Assembly: GCA_019671135.1 (NCBI GenBank)
Contig: JAHRHY010000016.1
Location: forward strand, 864,501 to 928,500
DNA: 64,000 bases
Origin: Linnemannia hyalina
Taxonomy: Eukaryota; Mortierellomycota; Mortierellomycetes; Mortierellales; Mortierellaceae
Reading direction: 5' to 3'
Shown here one piece after another: positions 24,901 through 35,378 of the stretch. Under the pieces are notes generated by a model. It was not told the DNA's origin, ran no database searches, and saw nothing but the letters and a program-made list of their open reading frames with translations. Position 1 is the first letter of the stretch, and every line of letters starts with the position of its first letter. A program made the translations under genes and the position numbers.

Positions 24901-25969
24901 GGCCGCCGACAAGTACGGAGCTGATGCCACCCGCCTGGCCTTGGCCGATGCCGGAGACAGTGGAGAGGATGCCAACTTTGAGGATGGCACCGCCAACTCT
25001 GCTATTTTGAAGCTTCATACTTTGTTGGAATGGATTCAGGAGACCTTGGCCCAAAAGGACCAGATGAGAGCCACCGGCCGTGACGAGTACAACTTTTACG
25101 ACCGCGTCTTTGAGAGTCAGATGAACAAACTGATCAACCAGGCCGAGGCTGACTACGAGGCCACCTTCTACCGCGAGGCCGTCAAGTCTGGATTCTACGA
25201 GTTGATGGCTGCCCGCGACTTTTACAGAGAAGCCTGCGCGCTGATGGACATTCCTATGAACAAGGAACTGTTCGTGCGTTACCTCGAGGTCCAGACGTTG
25301 GTCATCTCCCCTATTGTGACGCATTGGTCCGAGTACGTCTGGGGCACTGTGTTGGGCAAGGAAGGCCTGATTGTCAATGCTCGCTGGCCCAAGGCTGGCC
25401 CTGTGGATGAGAAGGTCTTGCAGGAGATGGACTACTTGCGCCGTCAGCTCGCCAACGTCCGCGCTGCCGAGACCCAGGCCAACAAGAAGAAGAAGAAGGG
25501 CAAGACCGATGCATTCGACCCCATGAAGCCCAAAAAGATCACGATCTTGTTGGCGGCCAAGTTCCCCGAGTGGCAGGAGGCCTCGATCGCTGTCTTGCAG
25601 GGAGCTTACCAGCCTGAGAACAAGGACGGCAAGTTGTTTGATGATGACAAGGTCAAGAAGGAGTTGGCGGCCAAGGGTCTGATGAAGGACAAGAAGGTGA
25701 TGCCCTTCCTCCACGACTTGAAGAAAAAGGTCGAGCAGCAGGGACCCTCTGTTTTTAGCCGGACGCTGTCGTTCGATGAACCCGAGTTGTTGAAGGAGCG
25801 GTCTGAGTACTTCCGTAAGGTGCTGGGATACCAGACGTTGACGTTGGTCAAGTCGGACGAGGTCGTTGCTGTGACGGAGGGCGATGCCGATCAGGACGAC
25901 TATGTCCGTGCTGCTGAGCAGTCAGTACCTGGCCAGCCTACCTTTGTTGTCAAGAACATTACCGCCTAG
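21944..25969 (+). CDS. Leucyl-tRNA synthetase, cytosolic
   Basis: Class Ia synthetase that charges tRNA-Leu in the cytosol. Exons are 21944-21958, 22220-22516, 22704-22767, 22897-23117 and 23276-25969 (1096 residues, phases closed), the usual length of the eukaryotic/archaeal-type enzyme. The HIGH-type motif is HLGHG (about residues 65-69) after AYPYLNGRL. KMSKS is intact (about 728) in MNGEKMSKSLGNF. The editing domain has ATLRPETMYGQTN and GTGVVTSVPSDSPDDY. A Lys-rich stretch (NKKKKKGK) precedes the C-terminal domain. The first exon codes only five residues and is followed by a 261-bp CT-rich intron. Third-position bias is strong for C and G in the large exon, as expected of a highly expressed gene, which creates long antisense ORFs. 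Confidence 0.97.
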
Positions 25970-27225
25970 ACGTTTTACATTTTCTTTCTTTTCCTCCCCC
26001 TCTTTGTATTCCACAACATTAAAATCGATTCTATTGTGAGCGTTTCCGGCTGCCAAGTGTCAATATGACGTGGAAAAAGGACGTGGGTATTTGTGGATTG
26101 AGTTATTGTAGTGATCAACATGGTGCAGTGTAGATGGAGAAGAAAACTCGCGCAGTCGGATTCAAAAACGTCATTTTACGAAACAACAACGATGAGGAAA
26201 AGGCAAAGTTGAACCGACAATGGCTTTCAATCCGTCCATTAGCAGCAAGTTTACTGGGCAGTATTTTGTTTCTGTTCGTTAAAGAGGGGACACCTTTGTT
26301 TCTTTCCCCCTCCCCCATTCCGGCTCCCGACGCGAGGAAAAGTATTCTGTAAAGTTCATGCAACGCTCTCAACATATGCGTGTGTCTTGGCAGCCGCAAA
26401 AGAGATACCTGTATATACTCTAGTGCTGTATGCGATGTGGTGTGTGTGTGTGACCAGGGATACTGCAGGAGAGCGGTCTCTCTGTCCCTTTGTAAACGTA
26501 GGGCGTTCAAAGGGGTTCGTTTTCTTTCGTTGAAGTTCGATGCTTAGCCTTTTTCTCGGCTCGAGGGGAGAGAAGTGAGAGAAGGATAGATTCCAGCCAA
26601 TAGGGTCGAAGGGGGGTTGGCTGGCTGTAGTGGAGAAGCAAACAACTTTTGAGCTGGCCTGCTTTCTTGTTTGAACCTTTTTCTTTTGGGACAGTGAGCC
26701 GCTCGACGAGGGGGAAACAAGGTTTCTGCGAAGGGAGGATAGAGGAGGAGGAAGGGAAAGGGCATCCGACCCCCCGCTCTCGCATGTGCTTGCGATGTAC
26801 TGCAACAGAACCTTTAATGGTCAGTTCAATCCAATGCTTCAATCCGATCCCCCTTCTTCTGTTACACTTACTGGTTGGGCAGCAAAGTGAACAAGAGCAA
26901 CACACAACGCTCAGAATGACAGCAGCAACTCAGACTTACCAGTCGGTACAGTATATACATGTGCATGTACACCAAGTACACATTACCTCTCCACAGAGAG
27001 AAAAAGTTTATTAGATTACACTACTGTTTGTACATATTTCTCGGCTCCTGCTCCCCCATCACTCCTCCTCATTATAAAAGAACGTCGATCGTCTCTTGCT
27101 TTTCCATTTCCTCATTCACTCACCCACCTCTCGCTCACTCGCACTCTCCTCCTCTTCTCAACAGAGACCACCCCCACCCCCCAGTAACCAACAAACCAAC
27201 CAACAACAATAACAACAAATCGAAA
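25970..27225. promoter_or_regulatory. Gap between LeuRS and the SCP2 gene
   Basis: 1.26 kb. It holds the LeuRS 3' UTR, then mixed sequence without a gene I can support, then the CT-rich leader of the SCP2 gene. A clear TATA box (TATAAAA, 27073-27079) lies about 147 bp before the SCP2 start codon. Confidence 0.5.
27073..27079 (+). promoter_or_regulatory. TATA box of the SCP2 gene
   Basis: TATAAAA 147 bp upstream of the start codon, followed by a CT-rich leader and an A-rich start context (cgaaaATGG). It fits a strong, regulated fungal promoter. Confidence 0.6.
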
Positions 27226-28020
27226 ATGGTTTATCAATCAGAGGATATCTTTGCTCGCCTCAACGAGGCCCTCGACGCCTTCGAGCCACAGGAGCGCCAG
27301 GACTTGGTCAAGCAGGTCAACGGCGTCTTTGAGTTCCAGATCAAGAAGGACTCCTCTGCCAACGCCGAAGTCAAGGTCTGGCACGCCGAGGTCAAGAACC
27401 AGGGTGTCATCAAGACCGGCCCCGCCCCCGGCAACCCCGACATCACCCTCTATCTCACCGACGAGGACATGGTTGCCCTGGCCGTCGGCGATCTCTCCGG
27501 AGCCCGTGCCTTCATCACTGACAGGATTGGACTCAAGGGGCCCATGATGATGGCCATGAAGCTCGATGTCATCTTCCGCACCCTTGGAATGGGACCTCCC
27601 AAAGGCGCCGAGGGCGATCTGGGCTACGATGGCTTCGAGTCCAGCTTCTTGATCCTCCAGATTGCCGAGTACCTCCATGTCCTGACCGAGGAGGAGCGCA
27701 AGGCCGAGGTCGCCAAGGTCAAGGGTGTCTTCCTCTTCAACGTCAAAAACGGCAAGGGCGACACTGCCGTGTGGATGATGGACATGAAGAACGGGGTCGG
27801 TCTGATGAAGAAGGGCAAGATCGACGGACTCAAGCCCGACATTACGCTCGAGATGAAGGACAAGGACTTTGTAGATCTGTTCATGGGCAAGACCAACGGA
27901 CAGAAGGCCTTTATGACAGGAAAGATCAAGGTCAAGGGCGCTATTATGCTCGCCCTCAAGCTCGACACCATGATGAAGGATACCCAGGAGAAGATTGGAT
28001 TTTTCAAGAGCAAGCTGTAA
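27226..28020 (+). CDS. Tandem SCP2 (sterol carrier) domain protein with peroxisomal SKL tail
   Basis: An intronless 264-residue protein with two copies of the SCP2 lipid-binding fold (about 5-115 and 150-262). Both copies share the pattern VKGVF-F-(V/I)KN, W-(M/A)(D/E)(M/V)KN, PDITL, G-(A/K)AF(I/M)T-(K/R)I and (A/M)MKLD/ALKLD. SCP2 domains bind fatty acyl-CoA, sterols and phospholipids. The last three residues, SKL, are a canonical PTS1 signal, so the protein should be imported into peroxisomes, probably supporting fatty-acid beta-oxidation. The family usually has one SCP2 domain, often fused to a thiolase or dehydrogenase; two in tandem with nothing else is less common. The TATA box, A-rich start context and strong C/G third-position bias suggest high expression. 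Confidence 0.92.
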   Translation: MVYQSEDIFARLNEALDAFEPQERQDLVKQVNGVFEFQIKKDSSANAEVKVWHAEVKNQGVIKTGPAPGNPDITLYLTDEDMVALAVGDLSGARAFITDRIGLKGPMMMAMKLDVIFRTLGMGPPKGAEGDLGYDGFESSFLILQIAEYLHVLTEEERKAEVAKVKGVFLFNVKNGKGDTAVWMMDMKNGVGLMKKGKIDGLKPDITLEMKDKDFVDLFMGKTNGQKAFMTGKIKVKGAIMLALKLDTMMKDTQEKIGFFKSKL

Positions 28021-28876
28021 ACCAGTCGCCTCTTTTTTTTTTCTTAGTACAACTTTTCTTTTCTTTTCTCTCTTTCTTTCTTCTCTGTTTATATCTCTTC
28101 ACTCCTCCTCCTCCTTCCTCTCCAACATACACCACGATACCTGCGTCAATCCATGGCCATGAAAAATAAAACGTAAAATAAATACTCATTCTTTCCTTTC
28201 GCGCTCCACATGCGAAAATTTGTTCACTTTAAGCATTATTGTTATTATTGCTCCACAGTCCAACCATGTCTGTGGCCCCCATGATCTGTGTCCATAATGG
28301 TTCAGCCCCTCGTTCCATGGGCGCGTTCTTTCTTGGCGACTCTTGAAAGGCGTATCTGCTTTGCAAGCAATCACGAATACTGTAAGAAAATAAACAAAAC
28401 CCACACCCATGGTTAGGCGGAAAGAAGAAGAGGAGGAGGAGGTCCGTTACACTCATAAACTGAAAAACCACGACAACAAGGAAAAAAAACCGAAAAAAAA
28501 CCTTGAAGTTGAGGTTGGCTTTGAATCATAAGAGTAAAACAACAATGGCACTTCGAATTTTCATGGTTGAAGTGGCGTTATTGTTACGAGCTCTACTTTC
28601 TTGAGGTCATTTATGGATGCATACCCAGATGCTGGAGCCTAGATTTTATCAAGAATTGAACTCGAGGGACTCTGTTCACACCATTTTGCACAATCGTACT
28701 TCCTCGTTAGATCCTTTATCGCTCCACAAATACAAGAGTGAATTTGATAAGCGGAAGAAATATGGCAACAAGCATATTCTTTATTGAAAGGAGTGGCTCT
28801 AATGAGCGAGTTCCTTGAATGCTTTCTGCGCCGGTGCTTGTCTGCCTGTGTGATCCTTTGTTCTTCCTGACGTGCT
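28021..28876. other. Intergenic region, convergent 3' ends
   Basis: Separates the SCP2 gene (plus) from the FMN-binding protein gene (minus). It contains a polyadenylation-like AATAAA (around 28165) and AT-rich sequence. No gene seen. Confidence 0.5.
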
Positions 28877-30144
28877 TTAAGGGTTCGCCTCGGTTACAGC
28901 CCACTGTCCTGCAGCATCGGTGGTATAGATCTAGAAGTAAAGATAATGATAAAAGGGGAGGCAGGGGTCAACAGACTTGAAGCTATGCATAGGACGGTGA
29001 TAAAATGAAACCACAGCCAAAAGCAACACTCACAGTTCTTTTGGGAGGGAGAGGAGAAGACTCAAAGTGGACGATATCCAGGGGTTTGAAAACCAACAGA
29101 CAAAAGTTGTCGAACGCAATATCGTGCAAGATCTTGGCTGGGTTGTCGTTTCGGATCTTGTTGCCGTTGATGCTGCTGGTGGGTGAGGTTGGGGTCGAGA
29201 TTTCTCCACCAGCGTTATTATTGTTGTTGCTGCTTCCAGTCAAGTTCCAGCGAGATCTGAACGAGGTGACGGATGATGGTGAGGATGGCAACGACATGGG
29301 GTTCGAGTCTTGCGACATCACACTATCCCGGTTTCCTGCGTTTGACGTCAGTGTGGCAGTCATATCCTCCATAGCTAGGCACTGAAAAGACGAAGGAGGG
29401 CCTTTGGGAGTACTGCCGGCCTGGGGCCACGTGTACGAGGCTCTTGCCTTGGCGGGCAATTTGCGCCATTGCTCCAACCGCTTGCTCTCCCAGAATTGGT
29501 TCGACGCCTGTCTCTGTGCCGCCAAATCCTCTGCATTGTTCTGGTTGACCAGATGGGACAGGACTGGAGGGGAGTATCGAGTCACTTGTCGGGGTGCCGA
29601 GCAGATGTAAAACTTGCCCGTGAGATGGAAATACTCGCGGGACTTTGGCATCTGCCAAGCCAATTGACCGACTTGGTTACTTTGGATGGTCGAAAGCAGA
29701 TTCTGGTCGGTAATAGAGAGCTGCAAGAGCAGGTACCTGCCATCTTCCTGAAGAAAGTCCTGAAACTGAACCGCTAGCAGAGTCACTGCTCCAAGTCTTG
29801 TCTTTGACGCCAAGTGCAAGTAGACTATGCAGTGAAAAGTACAAATTTGTGAGTGCGTGTGAGCAATTGAAGCGCAACGCTGGATTGAGATGTTGTGTGC
29901 CCTGCGGGGAGAGACATGTATGGCTTGTTGCCTGTAAATATATAATATACTCTACTGTCTGTAGCCATACTGTCACCCTGACAATGTTCACCAAAATATT
30001 TAGACGAGACTTACTGGGGTCGTCGCTGCGGCCATAATTGGTCTTGTGGGCCTTTTGGAGAACCTGGGTCCAGGCGGGCCAGCCGTCGGGTCCGAGCAGG
30101 TTGAGTTCCGACATTGTTCGCTCGACAGCCTGCAGTGAAGTCAT
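28877..30144 (-). CDS. Pyridoxamine 5'-phosphate oxidase-like FMN-binding protein (Alr4036 type)
   Basis: Minus-strand exons are 30144-30015, 29824-29034 and 28930-28877 (324 residues, phases closed). The start (LNLLGPDGWPAWTQVLQKA), the central AWQMPKSREYFHLTGKFYI and the W-KLPAKARASYTWP segment match the split-barrel FMN-binding domain of the Alr4036/Pyridox_oxase_2 family. These proteins resemble pyridoxamine-phosphate oxidase but lack proven vitamin B6 activity. A Ser/Asn-rich insert of about 70 residues (around 215-270) interrupts the fold. The usual RTV..RG strand that follows the N-terminal helix is missing, because intron 1 joins SDDP almost directly to YLHLASKTRLGA. Part of the N-terminal barrel may thus be lost or sit on an unrecognised exon. 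The C-terminus (TTDAAGQWAVTEANP) is typical. Confidence 0.75.
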
Positions 30145-31394
30145 TTCCTTGGATTAGAGAGTATGGGTGCGGTGTTGGCTGTTGCTTGGTATAAGTTGTT
30201 GGTTCCTGTGAGGTTGTGTTGTTTGCTGTTGACGAAGGATGAGTGAGGGTCGAGGTGAATGTTGATCGTGACTACTGAGGGGGTAGGGGATGAGTGTGGG
30301 TGTGTGTTGTAGAAGGAGGTGGGACAGAGACACAGGAGAAGGAGAAGAGAAAAGAAGAAAAGTAAGAAAGGAAAACGGAAAAGGGCGGAATAAGGGAAGG
30401 AAAGGAAAGCGAGGGGTGGGCCCCCCAAAGGTGCAAAAAGGAGCGAGAACGCTCTTTTCTTGTCTTGTCTCGTCTTGTCTTACAGCGAATTCAAACACCT
30501 TATTTTCTTTTCTCATGGCTCTTTCTTTTTTATTTGCTAGCGCCAATTTGTGGTAAGTAGTACAGTACCAATCCCAATCCAATCCATCGATTTTTGGTCT
30601 GGGCACCCTCTCTGCCGCCAAACAAGCAAAAGGGGCGGCCATCTTTGATGGATACAACATCCAATATCTTGAAGATATAATTGATCTCCTCTTTAGATCC
30701 TTCAACGTCTTTTTTTCCTTCCTCCTTCATCCTTTTCTGTCAATTGCGCTGGTGGTGGAGATGGATCTTTGTCCTTTCCTGCGAACGCATCTTGGTATGA
30801 CTGAACGAACATCAACTGTCCTCCTCTTCACAAGCCATGCCTTTTTTTTTTTTTTTTGTTGTTGTTAATTGCTATTACTAGCATGTGCAAAAAAAGAAAA
30901 AAGGCAAACAAACAGGAGGCATGAACACTTGGTGGCAAAAGCCACCTTTTTAAACACAAGCGAGAACCGTTTCTGGTTTTTTCTTCGTCTCTTTCCACAC
31001 GCGTCAATAGGTAGCGCCAGAGTCTGCTTCGCCCTTGATCACCTGTCATCTGGAACCAAGGTGCCCAACATCACACTGGTATCGCTATCTTCAATATTCA
31101 GTAGCAATACTCCTCCCTCGTGCGGACTTGTAAAGGCTGCAGAGCAACACAATCGGCAACCTTGTTTTTGTCTCTAGGTGTGCAGACCATGCAGTCCGTG
31201 CGATGGCCTCCATGAAATGTTTCCAAAGTGATGACCCTCCGTCAAACTTCAATTTCAAAGTCGTCGACAGAAAAAGTATCATTAACAACGGTGTCAAACC
31301 TTCCCTTTTGTGTCAGTGACGCTGCATGCGTGTCTGCTGGTCAAGAGGAATGTCGTCGTCCATTGATACGCATCGGTTGTAGTGTATCGTGTTT

Positions 31395-31465
31395 GGGGAG
31401 GACAAGGGGAAGTGGGGGAGGACAAGAGGAAGTGAGGGGAGGACAAGAGGAAGTGAAGGGAGGAA
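31395..31465 (+). repeat. Short tandem repeat, about 21-bp unit, three copies
   Basis: Three near-identical GGGAGGACAAGAGGAAGTGA copies in succession in a non-coding gap. Confidence 0.8.
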
Positions 31466-31937
31466 CACGAGCTACTTACACACGACGAAAAATGAGGAGC
31501 AAGCGCCACTGCCTAACAAACCGGCAGCCATCCGACACCCTTTCAACAGGCCAATGCAGCTACTGAACAAGAGAAGGTCAACGCAGGTCCAGACAATATG
31601 ACGTGATGATCCTCTCTGCATAACCTCGCCTTGTCTCGCCCCGTCCCGCCTTGCTGTTGAAAACTAAAAATACCTGCCCGCCCCTCTGTGCACCAAAAAG
31701 GTTTTCGTTTCATGTGCCCTTCTATTCGACTCAGCCCACATCTTCATCGCCCATTTCCTCCCTTCCTTGTATCCAAACCCCTCGGCTGTGCCCACCCCAT
31801 TTTCCCTTTTCTTGCACCTTTGCTTAAACTTCCTCGGTATGTCCTGCATATGTGGTACGTTGCACACGAAGAGGATCAAGATAGCGTAAAATATCGACTC
31901 CTCGACCCACCCCTATTATTATTTCCCTTCGTTTTTG

Positions 31938-31981
<44 letters not shown>

Positions 31982-31991
31982 ATCTCTATCT
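31938..31991 (+). repeat. (TC)n microsatellite
   Basis: Pure TC dinucleotides followed by TATCTC units, just upstream of the small membrane protein gene. Probably part of its pyrimidine-rich leader. Confidence 0.8.
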
Positions 31992-32116
31992 CACCCTCTA
32001 CATTTCCTTTCAGCTCTTTCTTTTTCTTCATCCTCTGGTTTTACATCAGAAGTGCACATATGCGAGACACACACCCACTCCCGTCCACAACCAACTGCCC
32101 TAAAAGACTCAAAGCC

Positions 32117-32548
32117 ATGACCAGTCTAAAGTACGACAACAAGAACCGTCTCAAGTGGTCCGCTTGGACATTCACCTACCTTTGCGCCTTCATCCCTCCC
32201 CTCGTCGACTCATACCTGGTACAAGGCCGGATAGAGTGGTACACGTGGGTCAGTTTGGTCATCATGGCCTGCTTCCTGCTCCATTATTTGATCATGCTAG
32301 TGATCCCAGGCGACATGGACGGCGGGATTGCAACCTTGTTCTTGGCGAGTTCGGTGACATTGACCGCATTCACAACCTTTGGGACATATCAGGCGTACCA
32401 GGGGTCCGGAACCGGCACAGGAACAGGCGTCATAACGATGGATCTGGCGAGGAGTAGAATGAGCTACTTTACCACGTTAATTGGAGGACTGTTGGCCATT
32501 ATCTCCATGTTCATTCAATGGCAGATGGACAAGCATGCCGACGACTAG
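32117..32548 (+). CDS. Small four-helix membrane protein, copy A
   Basis: An intronless 143-residue protein with four predicted transmembrane helices (about 15-32, 43-63, 72-92, 118-137) and short loops. Family unknown to me. It begins with a polar, basic head (KYDNKNRLKWSAW), then TYLCAFIPPLVD and an EWYTW motif, and ends TTLIGGLLAIISMFIQW plus an acidic tail. The downstream gene at 33600 shares NRLKW(S/A)AW, TYLCA(F/Y)(I/V)PPLVD, EWY(T/S)W and SM(F/I)IQW, so the two are tandem paralogs. A Gly-Thr repeat lies in the third loop. The start at 32117 (gccATGA) was chosen because the paralog begins at the same point; the frame is open further upstream but only through pyrimidine-rich leader. Confidence 0.75.
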   Translation: MTSLKYDNKNRLKWSAWTFTYLCAFIPPLVDSYLVQGRIEWYTWVSLVIMACFLLHYLIMLVIPGDMDGGIATLFLASSVTLTAFTTFGTYQAYQGSGTGTGTGVITMDLARSRMSYFTTLIGGLLAIISMFIQWQMDKHADD

Positions 32549-33599
32549 CGTTTCTCTTCTTTTTTTGTAATAATAAACAACGGCCCTCGGCCGTTAATTA
32601 GACCAAGGTACGTATGTGTGTAAAACTTGGGCCTTACTCATTCGGACTCTGTCGCACAGATGTGGGATGAGGAGTGAAAGACACGCTGGTTGGACAGCAG
32701 ACAAGAAACGCCTACAGTTCATCTTCAACTAATGCAAGCAGACGAAGAACAGATGGCTATGCATGGACTGGACCCTTAATTAGTCTGCTCTTCCCTTGCT
32801 CTCCATTGACCCATGCAATGGCAGGACAGACTTCAGTTTTTTATGCCCTCTCCTTCCCCTGGAAACGTTTGGGCTCCATTGTGTCTTCCGTTTTCCTTCG
32901 CTATTTCTCGCCTGGTCATCATGGCTCGATAACCAAGGTCGGGATCTTGACCTATTTGTTTAGTGCCTCTTTGAGTTTGTGCCTCCATTCTTTCTTTCGA
33001 TTTTCCCTCGCCTTCCTCGCCCGGTTTTACATCTTCGCCAAGGCGCAGCCCGCTTGTTACAGCTATTGAGGAATGGATCGCAAGAGTCGATAATGGCAAT
33101 TATATATGCTGCCCTTTGTCCATTTCTTTGTTTTTGGTCTTCTATCAACAACATCTTCTTTCTCTCTTTGGCTTTAACCATCCTATCTCTCAACATCACC
33201 TCATCCACATCCTCTTTGCTTTCTACTCAACGCAATCACTATCTCATTCCAAAATACCTTGGCACTTTTCCTTCCAGCTCAAAGTCTTCAAGTCTTTCTA
33301 CATACCACCCTTTCCTTTTGCTAGTGAAGACTCCTTTTCCACTTTCATTAGCCACTCCCTTTATTTTTATTTTGTGCCACTCTTTTTCAGTCTCAAAGTC
33401 GAACAACGCCTCTCAAGCCAACAGCCACGAGATATCCACCACAAACAGCTACCGACCAACACCAAAGCAATACAACTTACAGATAATACCCGTAGCAACA
33501 AGCCCCACCCAAGTCGACAGCGGAACTATTCAAGACCTCCCAAATCCATCTTAGGGACCTCCATCAGCCCTAAGCATCAACCAAAACCCAACAAAAACC
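32549..33599. other. Gap between the paralogous membrane protein genes
   Basis: 1.05 kb. It starts with a short GC hairpin (cggccctcggccg, 32581-32593) just after copy A, near its likely 3' end, and ends with a CT/AT-rich leader for copy B. No further gene recognised. Confidence 0.4.
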
Positions 33600-34004
33600 A
33601 TGACGGTGACAACGAGCGCTCGAAACCGACTTAAATGGGCCGCCTGGATCTTGACGTACCTCTGCGCGTATGTACCACCACTTGTCGATATGAAGATGAC
33701 CAACAAGAATTGGGAATGGTACTCCTGGCTCGGGTGGGGACCCCTAATGTCATTTGTGTTTGTCTTTGTCATCATGTTTGTCCGCGGGAACCGTCTAAGT
33801 GGAGTCATTGTCAACGCTCTCTTGATCGGTTCTCTTGTCAATATTGGCCTGTTGACCTATAGCAGCTACAGGACATATGATTCTGTGGGCTTGCTGGCGA
33901 GCGAAACAGACCGCATCAAGAGCAAGAGCAACTTTCTCACGACAGTGATCAGCGGTGTCCTCGCAGGAGTTTCGATGATTATCCAATGGATGGAGAGTAT
34001 GTAG
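33600..34004 (+). CDS. Small four-helix membrane protein, copy B
   Basis: An intronless 134-residue protein and the tandem paralog of the gene at 32117, same strand. It has four hydrophobic segments (about 14-30, 40-61, 68-88, 111-130). Conserved with copy A are RNRLKWAAW near the N-terminus, TYLCAYVPPLVD, EWYSW, and FLTTVISGVLAGVSMIIQW at the end. The middle loop diverges and carries a basic/acidic stretch (ASETDRIKSKSN) in place of the Gly-Thr repeat of copy A. No catalytic motif is visible. Conservation at both ends and divergence in the loop suggest a maintained membrane fold with different partners, but this is inference. Confidence 0.75.
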   Translation: MTVTTSARNRLKWAAWILTYLCAYVPPLVDMKMTNKNWEWYSWLGWGPLMSFVFVFVIMFVRGNRLSGVIVNALLIGSLVNIGLLTYSSYRTYDSVGLLASETDRIKSKSNFLTTVISGVLAGVSMIIQWMESM

Positions 34005-34280
34005 TTTGCTGATTTATGTAGCCAGCGCCCCTTCCTTTTTATAGTGTGTGGACCTACTGTAGATATTCCCCAACCGTCCCCAAATAAAAGTACTCTCTAT
34101 CTTACGTTGTCGTGAACGGATTCCTTTCAATTTGTATGTCTTTCTTGGTAATATTAGCCTTATTAGGGTCCCACACACACACACAGTCATTCGCCCGTTA
34201 GCCCACCTCTTTGTAAGCGCAATTGCCCATCACACAAGATCAACGCCACCCTGCCACTTCCATCGCAACCAAAAAGCCTA

Positions 34281-34601
34281 ATGCCTCGTTCTACTTCCAC
34301 CAAGAAAGGATACGATACCGGTGCCGCCGCGCCAGCATCGAACACTAACAAGCCCCCAGCCATCCACTTAAATGTAAACCCCTCACCTCCTCTCCCAAGC
34401 CGAACCCAACAACCTCCCAGAACCACCTACCCCCCCTCTAAGTATAACACAGCTAACTCACAAACATGGGCCTAGTCGTGTACAACATACTCACTCGTCT
34501 GTATAACCAACAAGTACTGTGAGAATTACAAACATGAGAATGTGTTTGGATGGTACCAGAAGTGCGGGTGCTGCATGTACTGTTGTCCTGATTTTGTTTG
34601 A
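34281..34601 (+). CDS. Short cysteine-rich protein, spliced (CxCCMxCCPD signature), copy A
   Basis: Two exons, 34281-34373 and 34515-34601, joined in phase 0 by a GTAAAC..CAAG intron of 141 bp, give a 59-residue protein. Exon 1 is polar and Ser/Thr/Pro-rich; exon 2 is the cysteine-rich module YCENYK...GW...CGCCMYCCPDFV. The module aligns with residues 73-101 of the gene at 35379. Without splicing the first ORF ends at 34475 and loses the module, so the model rests on homology to the neighbour. Compared with the neighbour, two cysteines are tyrosines (CEYC to CENY, WCHDC to WYQKC). It may be a functional short form or a decaying copy. Confidence 0.55.
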
Positions 34602-35378
34602 TATTACCCTGTTCCTTTCTCGTGATACAGAGTACCGTTTTATTCGTTATTGGTGAGCCTTGGAAGGTTTCTTTACGCCTGTGAGTTTCTTGCAAGACAC
34701 CACCGGCTCCTCTATCTATCACGCCCATCCTTCCAGTGCAAAAAAAAAGGATAAAAAGATAAAAAGATAAAACGTATCAAACGCATCAAACTTGCACACT
34801 CCTCTCCATCAACTCTCAACCAAGAAGGAAAGGTAATGAAATGACACTTTACCCCGGCACATAAAAAACACGTACTTTGCCTCCGCCAATTTTTTCACCT
34901 GGTTATTGTTTTCCTCTTCAATGTCGACGGTTGTCCTTCTATGTTTTGCAAAATGGCCGGTATGTAATGCTCAATGACCGGCGGCAACGATCGGGCAAAC
35001 GGAGGCATGTATCGAGCCGTGGATTACAGTGGTTATCCCTGTGGTAGATTTGGCGTTTTTCTTCTTGCTCCAACAAGCCGTAAAATGTATAGATGATTAG
35101 AGATAGCCAACAAAGTGAAATAGGCATGACACTTCGAATGTAAAGGACCCAGACCGACAATTATCTTTGCTGAGGTTGCCTAGTCTATGTCCCGTTGAAA
35201 AAAAAAGGTAGCCAAAACTATGGTCCCTCAACGGTCGTGATTTTTTTTTTTTGCTTTTTTTATCCTTCACTTTCTTTCTCTGCTGCTCTCTCTCCATTCC
35301 TCGGCTGCATCTGAAGTTACCCTCCATCGCCAACAGGAGTCAATTATTCTCATCCATACACACCTTCTCCCCGCCAAC
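34602..35378. other. Gap between the cysteine-rich paralogs
   Basis: 777 bp with A-rich and AT-rich stretches and a T-rich leader (35241-35300) before the next gene. No ORF with credible coding character was seen. Confidence 0.4.

Larger units (their letters stand above)
30145..32116. other. Gene-poor gap of 2 kb
   Basis: Probably contains the promoter of the FMN-binding gene (30145-30450) and the leader of the small membrane protein (to 32116). In between are low-complexity tracts, including a near 21-bp GGGAGGACAAGAGGAAGTGA unit repeated about three times (31395-31465) and a (TC)n run (31938-31990). No gene could be supported. Confidence 0.45.

Noticed and set aside
24560..25714. 384-residue ORF antisense to LeuRS (also 23831-24481)
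   Set aside because: Mirror of the C/G-biased third positions of a highly expressed gene; Leu/Val/Gly-rich composition with no motif.
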